Assembly (NCBI GenBank): GCA_937900185.1
Contig: CALCCW010000022.1
Location: forward strand, 1 to 10,080
DNA from: QQUK01 sp913009765
Lineage (GTDB): Bacteria; Zixibacteria; MSB-5A5; GN15; FEB-12
DNA: 10,080 nucleotides
Direction: 5' to 3'
The first letter of the stretch is position 1. Each line of letters opens with the position of its first letter. Of this stretch, positions 1-6,710 are shown piece after piece. The position numbers were made by a program, and so were the translations under genes. The notes under the pieces are model-generated. The model was not told the origin of the DNA, did not search any database, and was given only the letters and a program-made list of their open reading frames with translations.

Positions 1-1631
1 AGTGGACTCAACCCGGCTCTATTTTACTTATCAGACAAATTCAAAATCTTTTAGGTGGATATACCCGCGAAACAGCTCTCCATACTTTTCAGATTCTATC
101 CATATTATCAGGTACGCTTTTTCTTTATAATATAATATCTATAATTGGCAGGCTTTGCTCTACTGTTTATACGAGAGTTTTAGGTTTATCTACTTTTCTC
201 TTTTCAGGTGCGGTACTTTTGTTTTTTGGCTATGTTGAATTTTATTCGATGTCTTGGGCTGTTTCAACTTTGTTTGTAAATCTTTCCTTAAAAAGTTTAA
301 AAGAAAAACGTTATATTTGGCTTGCAATAGCAACATATATACTGTCCTTGTTAATACATCTTCAAGCAATTTATTATCTCCCCGGACTAATATATCTTAT
401 TATCCAAAACATAAAAAATCAAAGATTGAGAAAAATCGGTTACATTTTATTTGCTATAAGTGCTGTTATTGGAACAGTATTTCTTATTTGGTTGTACAAA
501 ACAAAAATTGAATTTGAAGTACTTATTTTGCCGTTATTAAATGGAAGACCAATAGCACCTGATTTTACAGTTTTTAGCAAATCTCATTTAATAGAACTTG
601 CTAATTTAATTTTGCTCGTACTTCCCTGTAGTTTAGCTTTAATTAGTTTATGGTTTGTAAAAGGTAAAAAAAGTTTCCACAACTCAACGACCATGTTTTT
701 AGCTTTTTTATCAATTGGTTCATTATTATTTTTAATATTATACGGAGCAGCGATTACAATGGGTCGTGATTGGGATATAATGTCTTTATGTTTGTTCGCA
801 CCATTATTACTGGTTTTATACCAAATTGATAATAGCAAAATAACCTTACCCAATCAAATAATTTTCAATTACATTGTTATCACTTTTTTTATAACATTTT
901 CATTTTTAAGTGTTGGTACTCAAACTATACCTACCGAAAATCGTACTTATACTCTTCTCAATAATAGAAATAGAAACGGATGGATTGTTTATGCAAACTA
1001 TTTTCTCTCAAATAACGATATTAATCGTTATAATAAAATCATACGGGAAGAAAGAGAACATTTTCCAAATTATTCGCTTCTAAAAAAAGCTTATGCTTAT
1101 CTTGAGAGAGGTAATTATTCAAAAGCGATGGAAATTGCTCGTAAATTAGTAGAGAAAGATCCTTATCAACCGGATTTTCATCAAATTATTGGAAATGTTT
1201 ATGGTGCATACAATAATTTTGAAAAAGCTGAATATCATTTCAATGTAGCAATGAGATTACATCCTTATCAACCTACTCTTATGAATGAATTTGGACAATT
1301 ATATATGAAACAGGGTAAATATGATAAAGCTAAGGAAATTCTTAGAGAAGCTCATTGGCTATCACCAAAAACTACTTTTGTGTCAGAAGGGTTAGGATTA
1401 ACTTATATTTATTTAAATCAGTTTGATATGGCAAATTTAGTTGCTGACTCTTTGTTCATTCAAGACAATAATTCTCCCGGTGGGTTGTTGATAAAGATGA
1501 CAGTTGCTATAAACAAAGGCAATCTTAAATCAGCATCCTATTTTTACAAAGAGTATCTCAAATATGGCACACAAAGGTCAGACTATAATAGTATCAAGAA
1601 GTACTACCAATATCTTGCTGATGAGAATTGA
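1..1631 (+). CDS. Multi-span membrane protein with C-terminal TPR repeats, 5' end missing (GT-C-like)
   Basis: The frame ending in TGA at 1631 is open back to the first full codon at position 3, so the gene starts before the window; a TTG at 219 is only an internal codon. The first two thirds hold many hydrophobic spans. Two short motifs stand out: GYVEFYS at about 228-248 and GRDWD at 762-776. Similar motifs (GY-E-Y after a span; RDWD in a late loop) recur in GT-C-fold glycosyltransferase-like membrane proteins, which move sugars from lipid-linked donors outside the membrane. The last part, about 1074-1568, is made of TPR helix pairs, for example LLKKAYAYLERGNYSKAMEI and FGQLYMKQGKYDKAKEIL, probably a protein-binding tail. 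The GT-C link is inference from layout and motifs; the TPR call is firm. The region is visibly AT-rich. No clear terminator follows it. Confidence 0.75.
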   Translation, partial: WTQPGSILLIRQIQNLLGGYTRETALHTFQILSILSGTLFLYNIISIIGRLCSTVYTRVLGLSTFLFSGAVLLFFGYVEFYSMSWAVSTLFVNLSLKSLKEKRYIWLAIATYILSLLIHLQAIYYLPGLIYLIIQNIKNQRLRKIGYILFAISAVIGTVFLIWLYKTKIEFEVLILPLLNGRPIAPDFTVFSKSHLIELANLILLVLPCSLALISLWFVKGKKSFHNSTTMFLAFLSIGSLLFLILYGAAITMGRDWDIMSLCLFAPLLLVLYQIDNSKITLPNQIIFNYIVITFFITFSFLSVGTQTIPTENRTYTLLNNRNRNGWIVYANYFLSNNDINRYNKIIREEREHFPNYSLLKKAYAYLERGNYSKAMEIARKLVEKDPYQPDFHQIIGNVYGAYNNFEKAEYHFNVAMRLHPYQPTLMNEFGQLYMKQGKYDKAKEILREAHWLSPKTTFVSEGLGLTYIYLNQFDMANLVADSLFIQDNNSPGGLLIKMTVAINKGNLKSASYFYKEYLKYGTQRSDYNSIKKYYQYLADEN

Positions 1632-1688
1632 TATATAATATTATTTCTCTTTCTATATCACATATATACCCAAGCAGAACAGATTTGA

Positions 1689-1718
1689 TTGATATAAGTC
1701 AAAGAGTTGGTATATTAT
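1689..1718 (+). promoter_or_regulatory. Predicted promoter of the tautomerase gene
   Basis: TTGATA at 1689-1694 is followed after 16 bases by TATATT at 1711-1716 (or TATTAT at 1713-1718), in the 164-base gap before the tautomerase gene. The transcript would have a leader of about 70 bases. That leader contains a small hairpin, CAGGTT 1751-1756 pairing with GACCTG 1763-1768, just before the AGGAG ribosome site at 1782-1786. Based on sigma-70-like consensus only. Confidence 0.4.
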
Positions 1719-1795
1719 AAGAGTCTGTCGCAGGGTGTACCAATAGTAATCAGGTTATTAAAGACCTGCCAAGGAAAGAATAGGAGAAACAAACT

Positions 1796-2221
1796 ATGCC
1801 GTGTTTAGAAATATCACTGCCGAAAATTGATATTGGAACAAAAGAAAAACTGACTCACGCACTTACGAAAGTATTTGCCGAATCGACAAAATTTGGAGCC
1901 GAGATTTTTGGTATCCGATACCACGAATACGAAGCGGGGCAGTCTGCATCAGGTGGAGTTGTATGGGATGGGCGAAGCGGTCGACCATATCTGCACATGC
2001 TTTTGTACATCCCTCGTATCAACCGTGCGATGAAACAGATGTTGGTCGAAAAGTTTTCGACATCATTTGTCGAGACCGTCGGAAAAGAAAACTGGATTCC
2101 GGTCATACATATTTGCGAACATTCCTATGACAATGTCGGCGTTGAGGGAAAACTTTTGTCCGATCAATACGATGCCTGTGCTAAGAGTAAGTTTTATTAT
2201 GATGTGGATGATGCCGAGTAG
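1796..2221 (+). CDS. Tautomerase-superfamily protein (long, 141 aa)
   Basis: The protein begins Met-Pro (MPCLEISLPKID). Removal of the initiator Met would expose the N-terminal proline that acts as catalytic base in 4-oxalocrotonate tautomerase, MIF, cis-CaaD and MSAD relatives. At 141 aa it has the size of a fused double beta-alpha-beta unit rather than the ~60 aa 4-OT subunit: repeat one is about residues 1-60 and repeat two about 65-125, starting near PYLHMLLYIPR. Such enzymes move protons in keto-enol or decarboxylation/dehalogenation chemistry on small acids; the substrate here cannot be read. The start is supported by AGGAG at 1782-1786, nine bases before ATG. The end of the gene recurs as a truncated copy at 5981-6163. 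A role linked to the neighbouring acyl-CoA operon is possible but only inferred from position. Confidence 0.82.
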   Translation: MPCLEISLPKIDIGTKEKLTHALTKVFAESTKFGAEIFGIRYHEYEAGQSASGGVVWDGRSGRPYLHMLLYIPRINRAMKQMLVEKFSTSFVETVGKENWIPVIHICEHSYDNVGVEGKLLSDQYDACAKSKFYYDVDDAE

Positions 2222-2297
2222 GAAATAAAATAAATGACTTGCCTATTGGATAAGACGGTTACTGCAATGACTTCTGTTGGAAGAAAGATAGTATGTT

Positions 2298-2882
2298 TTA
2301 TCCAACTTCGAGTTTGCCTTTGGTGAGAATTTTGATATGCTGGATACATTCAAGATATATTTTTTCGGCTTGGAAGCGTGGAACTCTATCGGTAATAGAT
2401 AAATCAAAAATCAAAATTTCTGATTTACCGTCAAAATACGACATCATCACATTTGGGACAATATTATCTTCTGAATTAAAATATATAGTCCGAAGTTTAT
2501 CGGTTGTAGCGGTCTGAATCGGTTCAACCTCAGAAATCTCAATATTTTTGCCAAAATGTTTTCTGATAGCAGTGGTATCTTCTGTAATGAGCATATCAAG
2601 CGTGAAAGGTTTGTCTTTTGTTGTTTTGATTTTGAAAATATTGATTCCGATTATAACTGATGCATCGGCATACTTTTCTCCATTTGGGATAAATGCAAAC
2701 GAATAACCGTCATCGGTGGACTCTACCGAATTCATCCGGTAGCCATCAGGAGGAGCAATAATATAATTATAAGATTTTCCCTCATAAAAGGCGGTGTTGT
2801 TATCAAGCAGCGAATCAGGCCCGGCAGCTGAAACAATATGAGTTGTGCAAATTATTATAAAAATTACAAGTATATGTCGCAT
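2298..2882 (-). CDS. Small exported protein of unknown function
   Basis: This 194-residue protein starts with a typical Sec signal peptide: MRH, then a hydrophobic core (ILVIFIIICTTHIV), then a small-residue cleavage site at SAA around residues 18-20. There is no lipobox cysteine at the cleavage point, so it is probably periplasmic or secreted rather than a lipoprotein. The mature part is mixed alpha/beta in look, with an APPDGYRM stretch early on and regular beta-type alternation (SVIIGINIFKI). I do not recognise a family; a DcrB/PsbP-like small exported fold is only a guess. The ribosome site is weak (AAAAAGAT before ATG). It runs convergent to the tautomerase gene (about 75 bases apart) and divergent from the HMG-CoA synthase operon, sharing the 178-base gap at 2883-3060. 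Confidence 0.75.
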   Translation of the reverse strand: MRHILVIFIIICTTHIVSAAGPDSLLDNNTAFYEGKSYNYIIAPPDGYRMNSVESTDDGYSFAFIPNGEKYADASVIIGINIFKIKTTKDKPFTLDMLITEDTTAIRKHFGKNIEISEVEPIQTATTDKLRTIYFNSEDNIVPNVMMSYFDGKSEILIFDLSITDRVPRFQAEKIYLECIQHIKILTKGKLEVG

Positions 2883-2971
2883 TATCTTTTTATCGTCCGA
2901 ATTATCAGTAACTTAATCTCTAAGAATATGGCAGGATAAAACAAAAAACAAGAAATTATTTACAGAAATGC

Positions 2972-3000
2972 TTGTCTCCGTAGACAAAACCGGCTATAAT
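2972..3000 (+). promoter_or_regulatory. Promoter with overlapping dyad, HMG-CoA synthase operon
   Basis: TTGTCT at 2972-2977 and a perfect TATAAT at 2995-3000 are 17 bases apart, which is a strong sigma-70-type layout. The -35 hexamer is also the left arm of an inverted repeat, TTGTCT-CCGT-AGACAA (2972-2987), so a dimeric repressor bound there would block the promoter. A second TATAAT lies at 3004-3009 inside a short tandem (GCTATAAT twice). The start of HMG-CoA synthase is about 60 bases downstream. Promoter hexamers and dyad are seen directly; repressor binding is inference. Confidence 0.55.
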
Positions 3001-3066
3001 AGCTATAATGTATTGTGAAAAAATTAACTTAATGCAATATAAAACAATTAAACAACTGAGGTGAAA

Positions 3067-4116
3067 ATGGCAGGTATAGTTGGTTATGGTGTACATCTTC
3101 CCAGACATCGCATTAAAGTCGAAGAGATTGCGAAAGTATGGGGGGCAGATGCACCCAGTTACAAAAAAGGACTGATGCTTCGTGAAAAATCAGTTCCTCC
3201 GCCTGATATGGATACTATCACATTATCAGTCGAGGCTGCTCGTAGAGCGTTAAAGCGTGCGGTCGTAGTTGATCCGACAGAAATTGGTGCAATTTATGTC
3301 GGTTCAGAATCACATCCCTATGCAGTGAAACCTTCCGGTACAACAATTGCTGATGCTCTTGGTGCAACTCCGGATATTCATTGTGCAGATTTTGAGTTTG
3401 CGTGTAAAGCCGGTTCTGAGGCAATGTTTGTTGCTATGAGCCATGTAAAAGCAGGCGAAATGAAATATGCATTGGCAATTGCCGCCGATACATCACAAGG
3501 TGCCCCATCTGATGCTCTTGAATTTTCTGCTGCTGCCGGTGCCGGTGCTTTTATCATGGGAACTGACAATTTGATTGCCGAGTGTGGAATGACACATTCG
3601 TATATGACTGATACTCCTGATTTTTGGAGACGAGAACATCAGTTCTATCCACAGCATGGCGGTCGTTTTACCGGTGAAGAGTCTTATTTTAAACATACCA
3701 AAGGTGCATCACTCGCTCTTTTGGAAAAATCAAATATGAAACCATCCGATTTTGCCTATGCGGTATTTCATCAGCCAAATGGTAAATTTCCACAACGGGT
3801 TGCTTTAGAACTTGGATTCACTCAAGAACAGATTGACCCCGGCTGGCTTGCTCCAACTTTAGGAAATACCTATTCGGGTGCCTCGCCAATCGGTCTCGCA
3901 GCGACACTTGATATTGCAAAACCGGGGGATTATATCTTTATGTGTTCTTATGGTTCCGGTGCAGGTTCTGATTCGTTTATTTGGAAAGTTACTGACCGCA
4001 TTAATGAAGTACGTGAGAATGCTGTCTTAACCCGCAAACTTTTAGCTGAAAACTTGATTTATATCGATTATGGTACGTATGCCAAATATCGTCGTAAAAT
4101 CAAGATGAATGATTAG
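3067..4116 (+). CDS. Archaeal-type hydroxymethylglutaryl-CoA synthase
   Basis: This cytosolic enzyme of the thiolase superfamily condenses acetyl-CoA with acetoacetyl-CoA to give HMG-CoA, the first committed intermediate of the mevalonate route. At 349 aa it has the length of the short archaeal class rather than the longer eukaryotic type. The start MAGIVGYGVHLPRHRIKVEE and the block DTPDFWRRE...GGRFTGE..YFKH (about residues 182-210) are typical of that class. The expected catalytic triad is visible: Glu81 (GSESHPYAVKP), Cys113 (FACKAG) and His235 (FHQPNGKFP). I chose ATG at 3067 because GAGGTGA (3058-3064) is a ribosome site placed for it; the GTG at 3061 lies inside that site and would add only two residues. 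It is the first gene of a three-gene operon with thiolase and DUF35, the same trio as in archaea. No HMG-CoA reductase is in view, so the fate of the product is open. Confidence 0.92.
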   Translation: MAGIVGYGVHLPRHRIKVEEIAKVWGADAPSYKKGLMLREKSVPPPDMDTITLSVEAARRALKRAVVVDPTEIGAIYVGSESHPYAVKPSGTTIADALGATPDIHCADFEFACKAGSEAMFVAMSHVKAGEMKYALAIAADTSQGAPSDALEFSAAAGAGAFIMGTDNLIAECGMTHSYMTDTPDFWRREHQFYPQHGGRFTGEESYFKHTKGASLALLEKSNMKPSDFAYAVFHQPNGKFPQRVALELGFTQEQIDPGWLAPTLGNTYSGASPIGLAATLDIAKPGDYIFMCSYGSGAGSDSFIWKVTDRINEVRENAVLTRKLLAENLIYIDYGTYAKYRRKIKMND

Positions 4117-4120
4117 GAGG
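4115..4120 (+). promoter_or_regulatory. Ribosome binding site that fixes the thiolase start
   Basis: AGGAGG overlaps the TAG stop of HMG-CoA synthase and sits nine bases before ATG 4130. This supports 4130 over an in-frame ATG at 4109, which has no comparable site, and suggests translational coupling. Confidence 0.75.
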
Positions 4121-4129
4121 GATAAGATT

Positions 4130-5290
4130 ATGAGAACAGTTTGTATTGTTGGTGTTGGTATGAGTCAATGGGGTGAAGTTTGGAAACAGTCACTCCGAGA
4201 CATTCACACTGATGCCGCCCTCAAAGCGATAAAAAATTCAGGCGTTGATCATATTGATTCAATGTATGTCGGATGTATGTCCGGCGGTATGTTTGTCGGA
4301 CAAGAACATTTAGCTTCACTGCTAACTGATTATATGGGTATGCGTGGACTTCCGGCAACCCGGGTAGAGTCTGCTTGTGCTTCCGGTGGCTTGGCGGTTC
4401 GTTCTGCCTATATCGAAGTGGCATCCGGAATTTCTGATATTGTCATGGCATCAGGAGTTGAAAAAATGACTGATGTTGACGGTGATGAAGCGACTTATGC
4501 TTTAGCTGCCGCCGCCGATCAAGAGTTTGAAGTTTTCCACGGGGCAACATTCCCGGGACTTTATGCTATGATGGCACACGTTCACATAGCAAAATATGGT
4601 ACGACTCGTGAAATGCTTTCGGCAATATCTGTGAAGAACCATAACAACGGTTCAATGAACCCTGTCGCACAGTATCCGTTTAAAGTTACGATGGATCAGG
4701 TTGCCAATTCTGTCATGGTTGCTGACCCGCTTCATATTCTTGACTGCTCACCTATTACCGATGGTGCCGCAGCGGCTATCTTGTGTACCGAAGAAATTGC
4801 AAAATCTTTAGGCAAACCGTATGTGAAAATTATTGGTACTTCTGTCGGTACTGATACTATTCAGCTTGCACAGCGTGCTGATTTAACAACTATTAAAGCT
4901 GCCACGATTGCTGCCAACGGTGCATTTAAGATGGCAGGTAAAACAATCAATGATATTGAGTTTTGTGAAGTGCATGACTGCTTTACAATTGCCGAATTGA
5001 TGGTACTTGAATCAATCGGTAAATATAAACCGGGCAAAGCAGGCGAAGCTATTTTAGCAGGTGAAACAGCTCTTGACGGTGCTTTCCCTGTAAACACCTC
5101 AGGTGGTTTAAAATCAAAAGGTCATCCTGTTGGAGCAACCGGTGTTGCACAGGTTATTGAAGTGTACAAACAATTGACCGGACAAGCAGAAGGCGACCGG
5201 CAGCTCAAGTCATCACCGAAAATTGGTATGACACAGAATATGGGCGGCTCGGGCGGTTCTTCGGTTGTTCACATCATGGAGGTGGCGTAA
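4130..5290 (+). CDS. Acetoacetyl-CoA thiolase, archaeal/SCP2 type
   Basis: A 386-residue thiolase that would make (or split) acetoacetyl-CoA, feeding the synthase encoded just before it. The fold start is MRTVCIVGVGMSQWG. The nucleophile is Cys83 in ESACASGG. His282 and Cys284 lie in VHDCFT, the HDCF motif that marks SCP2-type and archaeal thiolases in place of NEAF. His332 lies in KGHPVGATG. The C-terminal Cys-x-Gly of classical biosynthetic thiolases is absent; the stretch reads TQNMGGSGG, as in SCP2-type members. The gene starts 13 bases after the synthase stop with a perfect ribosome site and overlaps the DUF35 gene by one base (TAATG at 5288-5292). In archaea this thiolase forms a stable complex with HMG-CoA synthase joined by DUF35, so the intermediate stays bound; gene order predicts the same here. 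Confidence 0.92.
   Translation: MRTVCIVGVGMSQWGEVWKQSLRDIHTDAALKAIKNSGVDHIDSMYVGCMSGGMFVGQEHLASLLTDYMGMRGLPATRVESACASGGLAVRSAYIEVASGISDIVMASGVEKMTDVDGDEATYALAAAADQEFEVFHGATFPGLYAMMAHVHIAKYGTTREMLSAISVKNHNNGSMNPVAQYPFKVTMDQVANSVMVADPLHILDCSPITDGAAAAILCTEEIAKSLGKPYVKIIGTSVGTDTIQLAQRADLTTIKAATIAANGAFKMAGKTINDIEFCEVHDCFTIAELMVLESIGKYKPGKAGEAILAGETALDGAFPVNTSGGLKSKGHPVGATGVAQVIEVYKQLTGQAEGDRQLKSSPKIGMTQNMGGSGGSSVVHIMEVA
5278..5282 (+). promoter_or_regulatory. Ribosome binding site of the DUF35 gene
   Basis: GGAGG inside the last thiolase codons lies seven bases before the ATG at 5290 that overlaps the thiolase TAA. It supports 5290 over the second ATG two codons later and indicates coupled translation of the pair. 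Confidence 0.7.
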
Positions 5291-5691
5291 TGACTATGTT
5301 TAGCTCACGTAACTGGCGGGAATATCCGCACCGTTATCGGCGCGAAGCTTCCAAATTTACAAAAAGTGGAAAGACCTATCATCCTAAACGGTTGGTCGAC
5401 CCTGAAACCGGTGATACCGAACAAACAACAGTGATTCTTCCTGATGAAGGAAAGATTGTTACCTATACAGTTATTCGTGTTGCTCCGTCTCAATGGGGAG
5501 ATTTGTCTCCATACGGACTTGCAATAGTTGAATTGACCGATGGTACGAAAGTGTTTGGACAGTTAACCGATTGTGATGTTGATAAAATTGAAATTGGTAT
5601 GGAAGTCCGTTTGGAATTCCGTCGGATTCAGTCTGAAGGACATCATGGTGTATTATCTTACGGACACAAGTTTGTCCCAAAATGGTTTTAG
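5290..5691 (+). CDS. DUF35 OB-fold protein lacking the zinc-ribbon cysteines
   Basis: A 133-residue protein of the DUF35 family, the scaffold that bridges thiolase and HMG-CoA synthase in archaea and helps form their shared CoA site. The C-terminal OB fold runs from about residue 48 to the end (GKIVTYTVIRVAP, YGLAIVELTDGTKVFGQL, GMEVRLEFRRI, SYGHKFVP). The N-terminal part, residues 14-42, follows the usual rubredoxin-like zinc ribbon pattern, but all four cysteine positions are replaced: Phe23, Ser26, Asp37 and Thr40, as in SKFTKSGKTYHPKR and VDPETGD. The only cysteine in the protein is Cys95, in the OB fold. The ribbon probably keeps its shape without metal, or has lost it. Start fixed by GGAGG and the TAATG overlap with thiolase. 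Family and operon context are firm; complex formation is inferred from the archaeal trio. Confidence 0.88.
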   Translation: MTMFSSRNWREYPHRYRREASKFTKSGKTYHPKRLVDPETGDTEQTTVILPDEGKIVTYTVIRVAPSQWGDLSPYGLAIVELTDGTKVFGQLTDCDVDKIEIGMEVRLEFRRIQSEGHHGVLSYGHKFVPKWF

Positions 5692-5705
5692 GAATATTGA
5701 TTGTA

Positions 5706-5729
5706 GGGCAGGTCTTTCCGAGACCTGCC
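5706..5729 (+). repeat. Strong hairpin 15 bases after the operon
   Basis: GGCAGGTCT and AGACCTGCC form a nine-base-pair stem around the five-base loop TTCCG (5716-5720). No long T-run follows directly, so alone it is not a classical terminator. It may protect the 3' end of the transcript or be a dispersed palindromic repeat; the ACCTGCC half also occurs in the tautomerase leader at 1764-1770. Confidence 0.6.
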
Positions 5730-5740
5730 TGTTTCTTTGT

Positions 5741-5774
5741 AAGGCGGAACCTTTAAGAGGTTCCGTCTTTTTTT
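5741..5774 (+). terminator. Rho-independent terminator of the HMG-CoA operon
   Basis: CGGAACC (5745-5751) pairs with GGTTCCG (5759-5765) over a seven-base loop. The stem extends at its base through G-T, G-C and A-T pairs, and seven T residues follow at 5768-5774. It lies about 50 bases after the DUF35 stop and closes the operon. Confidence 0.8.
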
Positions 5775-5803
5775 GAACTCCTTCTCGGGCTTGATAGTGC
5801 AAC

Positions 5804-5821
5804 GCAGACGTCCTCGTCTGC
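5804..5821. repeat. Short palindrome, possible dispersed REP-like unit
   Basis: GCAGACG and CGTCTGC are perfect inverted copies around TCCT. The element is GC-rich in AT-rich surroundings and lies just after the operon terminator. A second, weak AT-only inverted repeat follows (AAAAGTT 5822-5828, AACTTTT 5836-5842). Position in a non-coding tail suggests a dispersed extragenic palindrome; only one copy lies in this window. Confidence 0.4.
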
Positions 5822-5980
5822 AAAAGTTTAAAAACAACTTTTTCCTTGTAATTAAATATATCTCATAGCCTTACAGTAAAATGGGTTCGTTTTTTGAAAT
5901 AGCGTTTTTTTAGTTTATCTGCTCCTTTTGATAAAATTATTTATATTGTTCAGTATCATATAAAACAGGGGAGAGTGTAA

Positions 5981-6163
5981 AATTACATTGATGATGTAGC
6001 GAATGTGTTAAGTGAGGTAATTGGCAATGAAAACTGGCTACCGATTATACATATCTGTGAACATCCCTATGACAATGTCGGCGTTGAGGGAAAACTTCTT
6101 TCTGACCAATACGAAGCCTGTGCCAAAAGCAAATTTTATTATGATGTCGGGGATGATGAATAA
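5981..6163 (+). pseudogene. Truncated tautomerase copy, C-terminal third only
   Basis: The frame after an in-frame TAA at 5978-5980 reads 60 residues, ending in NENWLPIIHICEHPYDNVG, then VEGKLLSDQYEACAKSKFYY and a DVGDDE-type tail before TAA. This matches the last ~45 residues of the tautomerase at 1796-2221 almost residue for residue. The N-terminal two thirds, including the catalytic Met-Pro start, are absent: the preceding 200 bases show nothing like them. A GTG at 6005 could start a short peptide but there is no convincing ribosome site at the right spacing. Silent third-position changes dominate against the intact copy, so the fragment comes from a gene that evolved under selection before being broken, or from a diverged paralogue. 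Confidence 0.8.
6066..6097 (+). repeat. Direct repeat of 32 identical bases, partner at 2124-2155
   Basis: The core of the tautomerase fragment is identical over 32 bases to 2124-2155 in the intact gene, same orientation, offset 3942 bases. Similarity continues on both sides with scattered changes. The pair brackets the exported-protein gene and the whole HMG-CoA operon. Confidence 0.85.
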
Positions 6164-6224
6164 AATTTGTAGGGTGTTTAGCTTAACGCTTTGAGTTGGA
6201 AAGCCATGAGTTTGCAATGCTCAA

Positions 6225-6710
6225 TCATTTACGCTTTAAAAGACTATTCATTTCATCTATATATTGTTTAGCTTTTTCAGGTATTGGTGTATTATTTGCT
6301 ATATTGTCCAATTTTGACATACCTATTGGGTCTAAAAATTGAGGTCCCATAATCTTTATGAAGTGGTAACTGGTATGAAAGTTTGTTCTAGAAAAGATAA
6401 GAGCTTTTTGTATGTCTGCATCAGGATTCTTTGCAAGAAATTTTTGACGGCTATAAACTTCAAAGGCTGAATGAATAGCAATGACTTCAAACATTGTATA
6501 GAGTGATTTTGGAGGTATTTTAGTCATTTTATTTATGCTATTATTGGAATTATCTGATTTGTTATGTGTGTTCATAGGGAACTTAGAATTAAACACTTCA
6601 AACATCCTTTTTTGAGATTCTTCACTAAGATTATCTATAATTGATAGAGTTTCGGCATTTTTATTTATTGTATCTGCATATAAGTTCTTCAATTTAGCAT
6701 CTTCATGCAA
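6225..6710 (-). CDS. Soluble domain of a membrane-anchored protein next to AbiJ; frame split by a stop
   Basis: The frame reads 161 residues from a TTG at 6710. The family is not recognised. It is largely helical and charged, with an N-terminal heptad-like stretch (LKNLYADTINKNAETLSII), a polar linker rich in Asn and Ser (about residues 48-60), then a helical block around MFEVIAIHSAFEVYSRQKF and a C-terminal KAKQYIDEMNSLLKRK. The TTG abuts a TAA at 6711-6713 in the same frame, beyond which the frame continues as a membrane segment (6711-6851). No ribosome site precedes the TTG (upstream bases are A-rich), so this is probably the main body of a ~208-residue membrane-anchored protein whose frame is cut by one nonsense codon, rather than a separate gene. 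Very AT-rich like the AbiJ gene beside it. Confidence 0.6.
   Translation of the reverse strand: MHEDAKLKNLYADTINKNAETLSIIDNLSEESQKRMFEVFNSKFPMNTHNKSDNSNNSINKMTKIPPKSLYTMFEVIAIHSAFEVYSRQKFLAKNPDADIQKALIFSRTNFHTSYHFIKIMGPQFLDPIGMSKLDNIANNTPIPEKAKQYIDEMNSLLKRK

Noticed and set aside
219..221. TTG at 219 as start of the membrane/TPR gene
   Set aside because: The frame is open to the window edge and the upstream residues are membrane-like, so the gene begins before the window.
1724..1795. Riboswitch in the tautomerase leader
   Set aside because: There is a small hairpin at 1751-1768, but nothing matches a riboswitch core I know, and the leader is too short for most classes.
4109..4129. Upstream ATG at 4109 as thiolase start
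   Set aside because: It overlaps the end of the HMG-CoA synthase gene and has no ribosome site; AGGAGG at 4115-4120 clearly serves ATG 4130, which also gives the normal thiolase N-terminus.
5822..5842. AAAAGTT/AACTTTT inverted repeat as a terminator
   Set aside because: The stem is almost all A-T with a seven-base loop, and a much better terminator lies 50 bases upstream.
6171..6187. Small hairpin GTGTT/AACGC as terminator of the AbiJ-like operon
   Set aside because: Only five pairs with a G-T wobble and no T-run on the minus-strand side.
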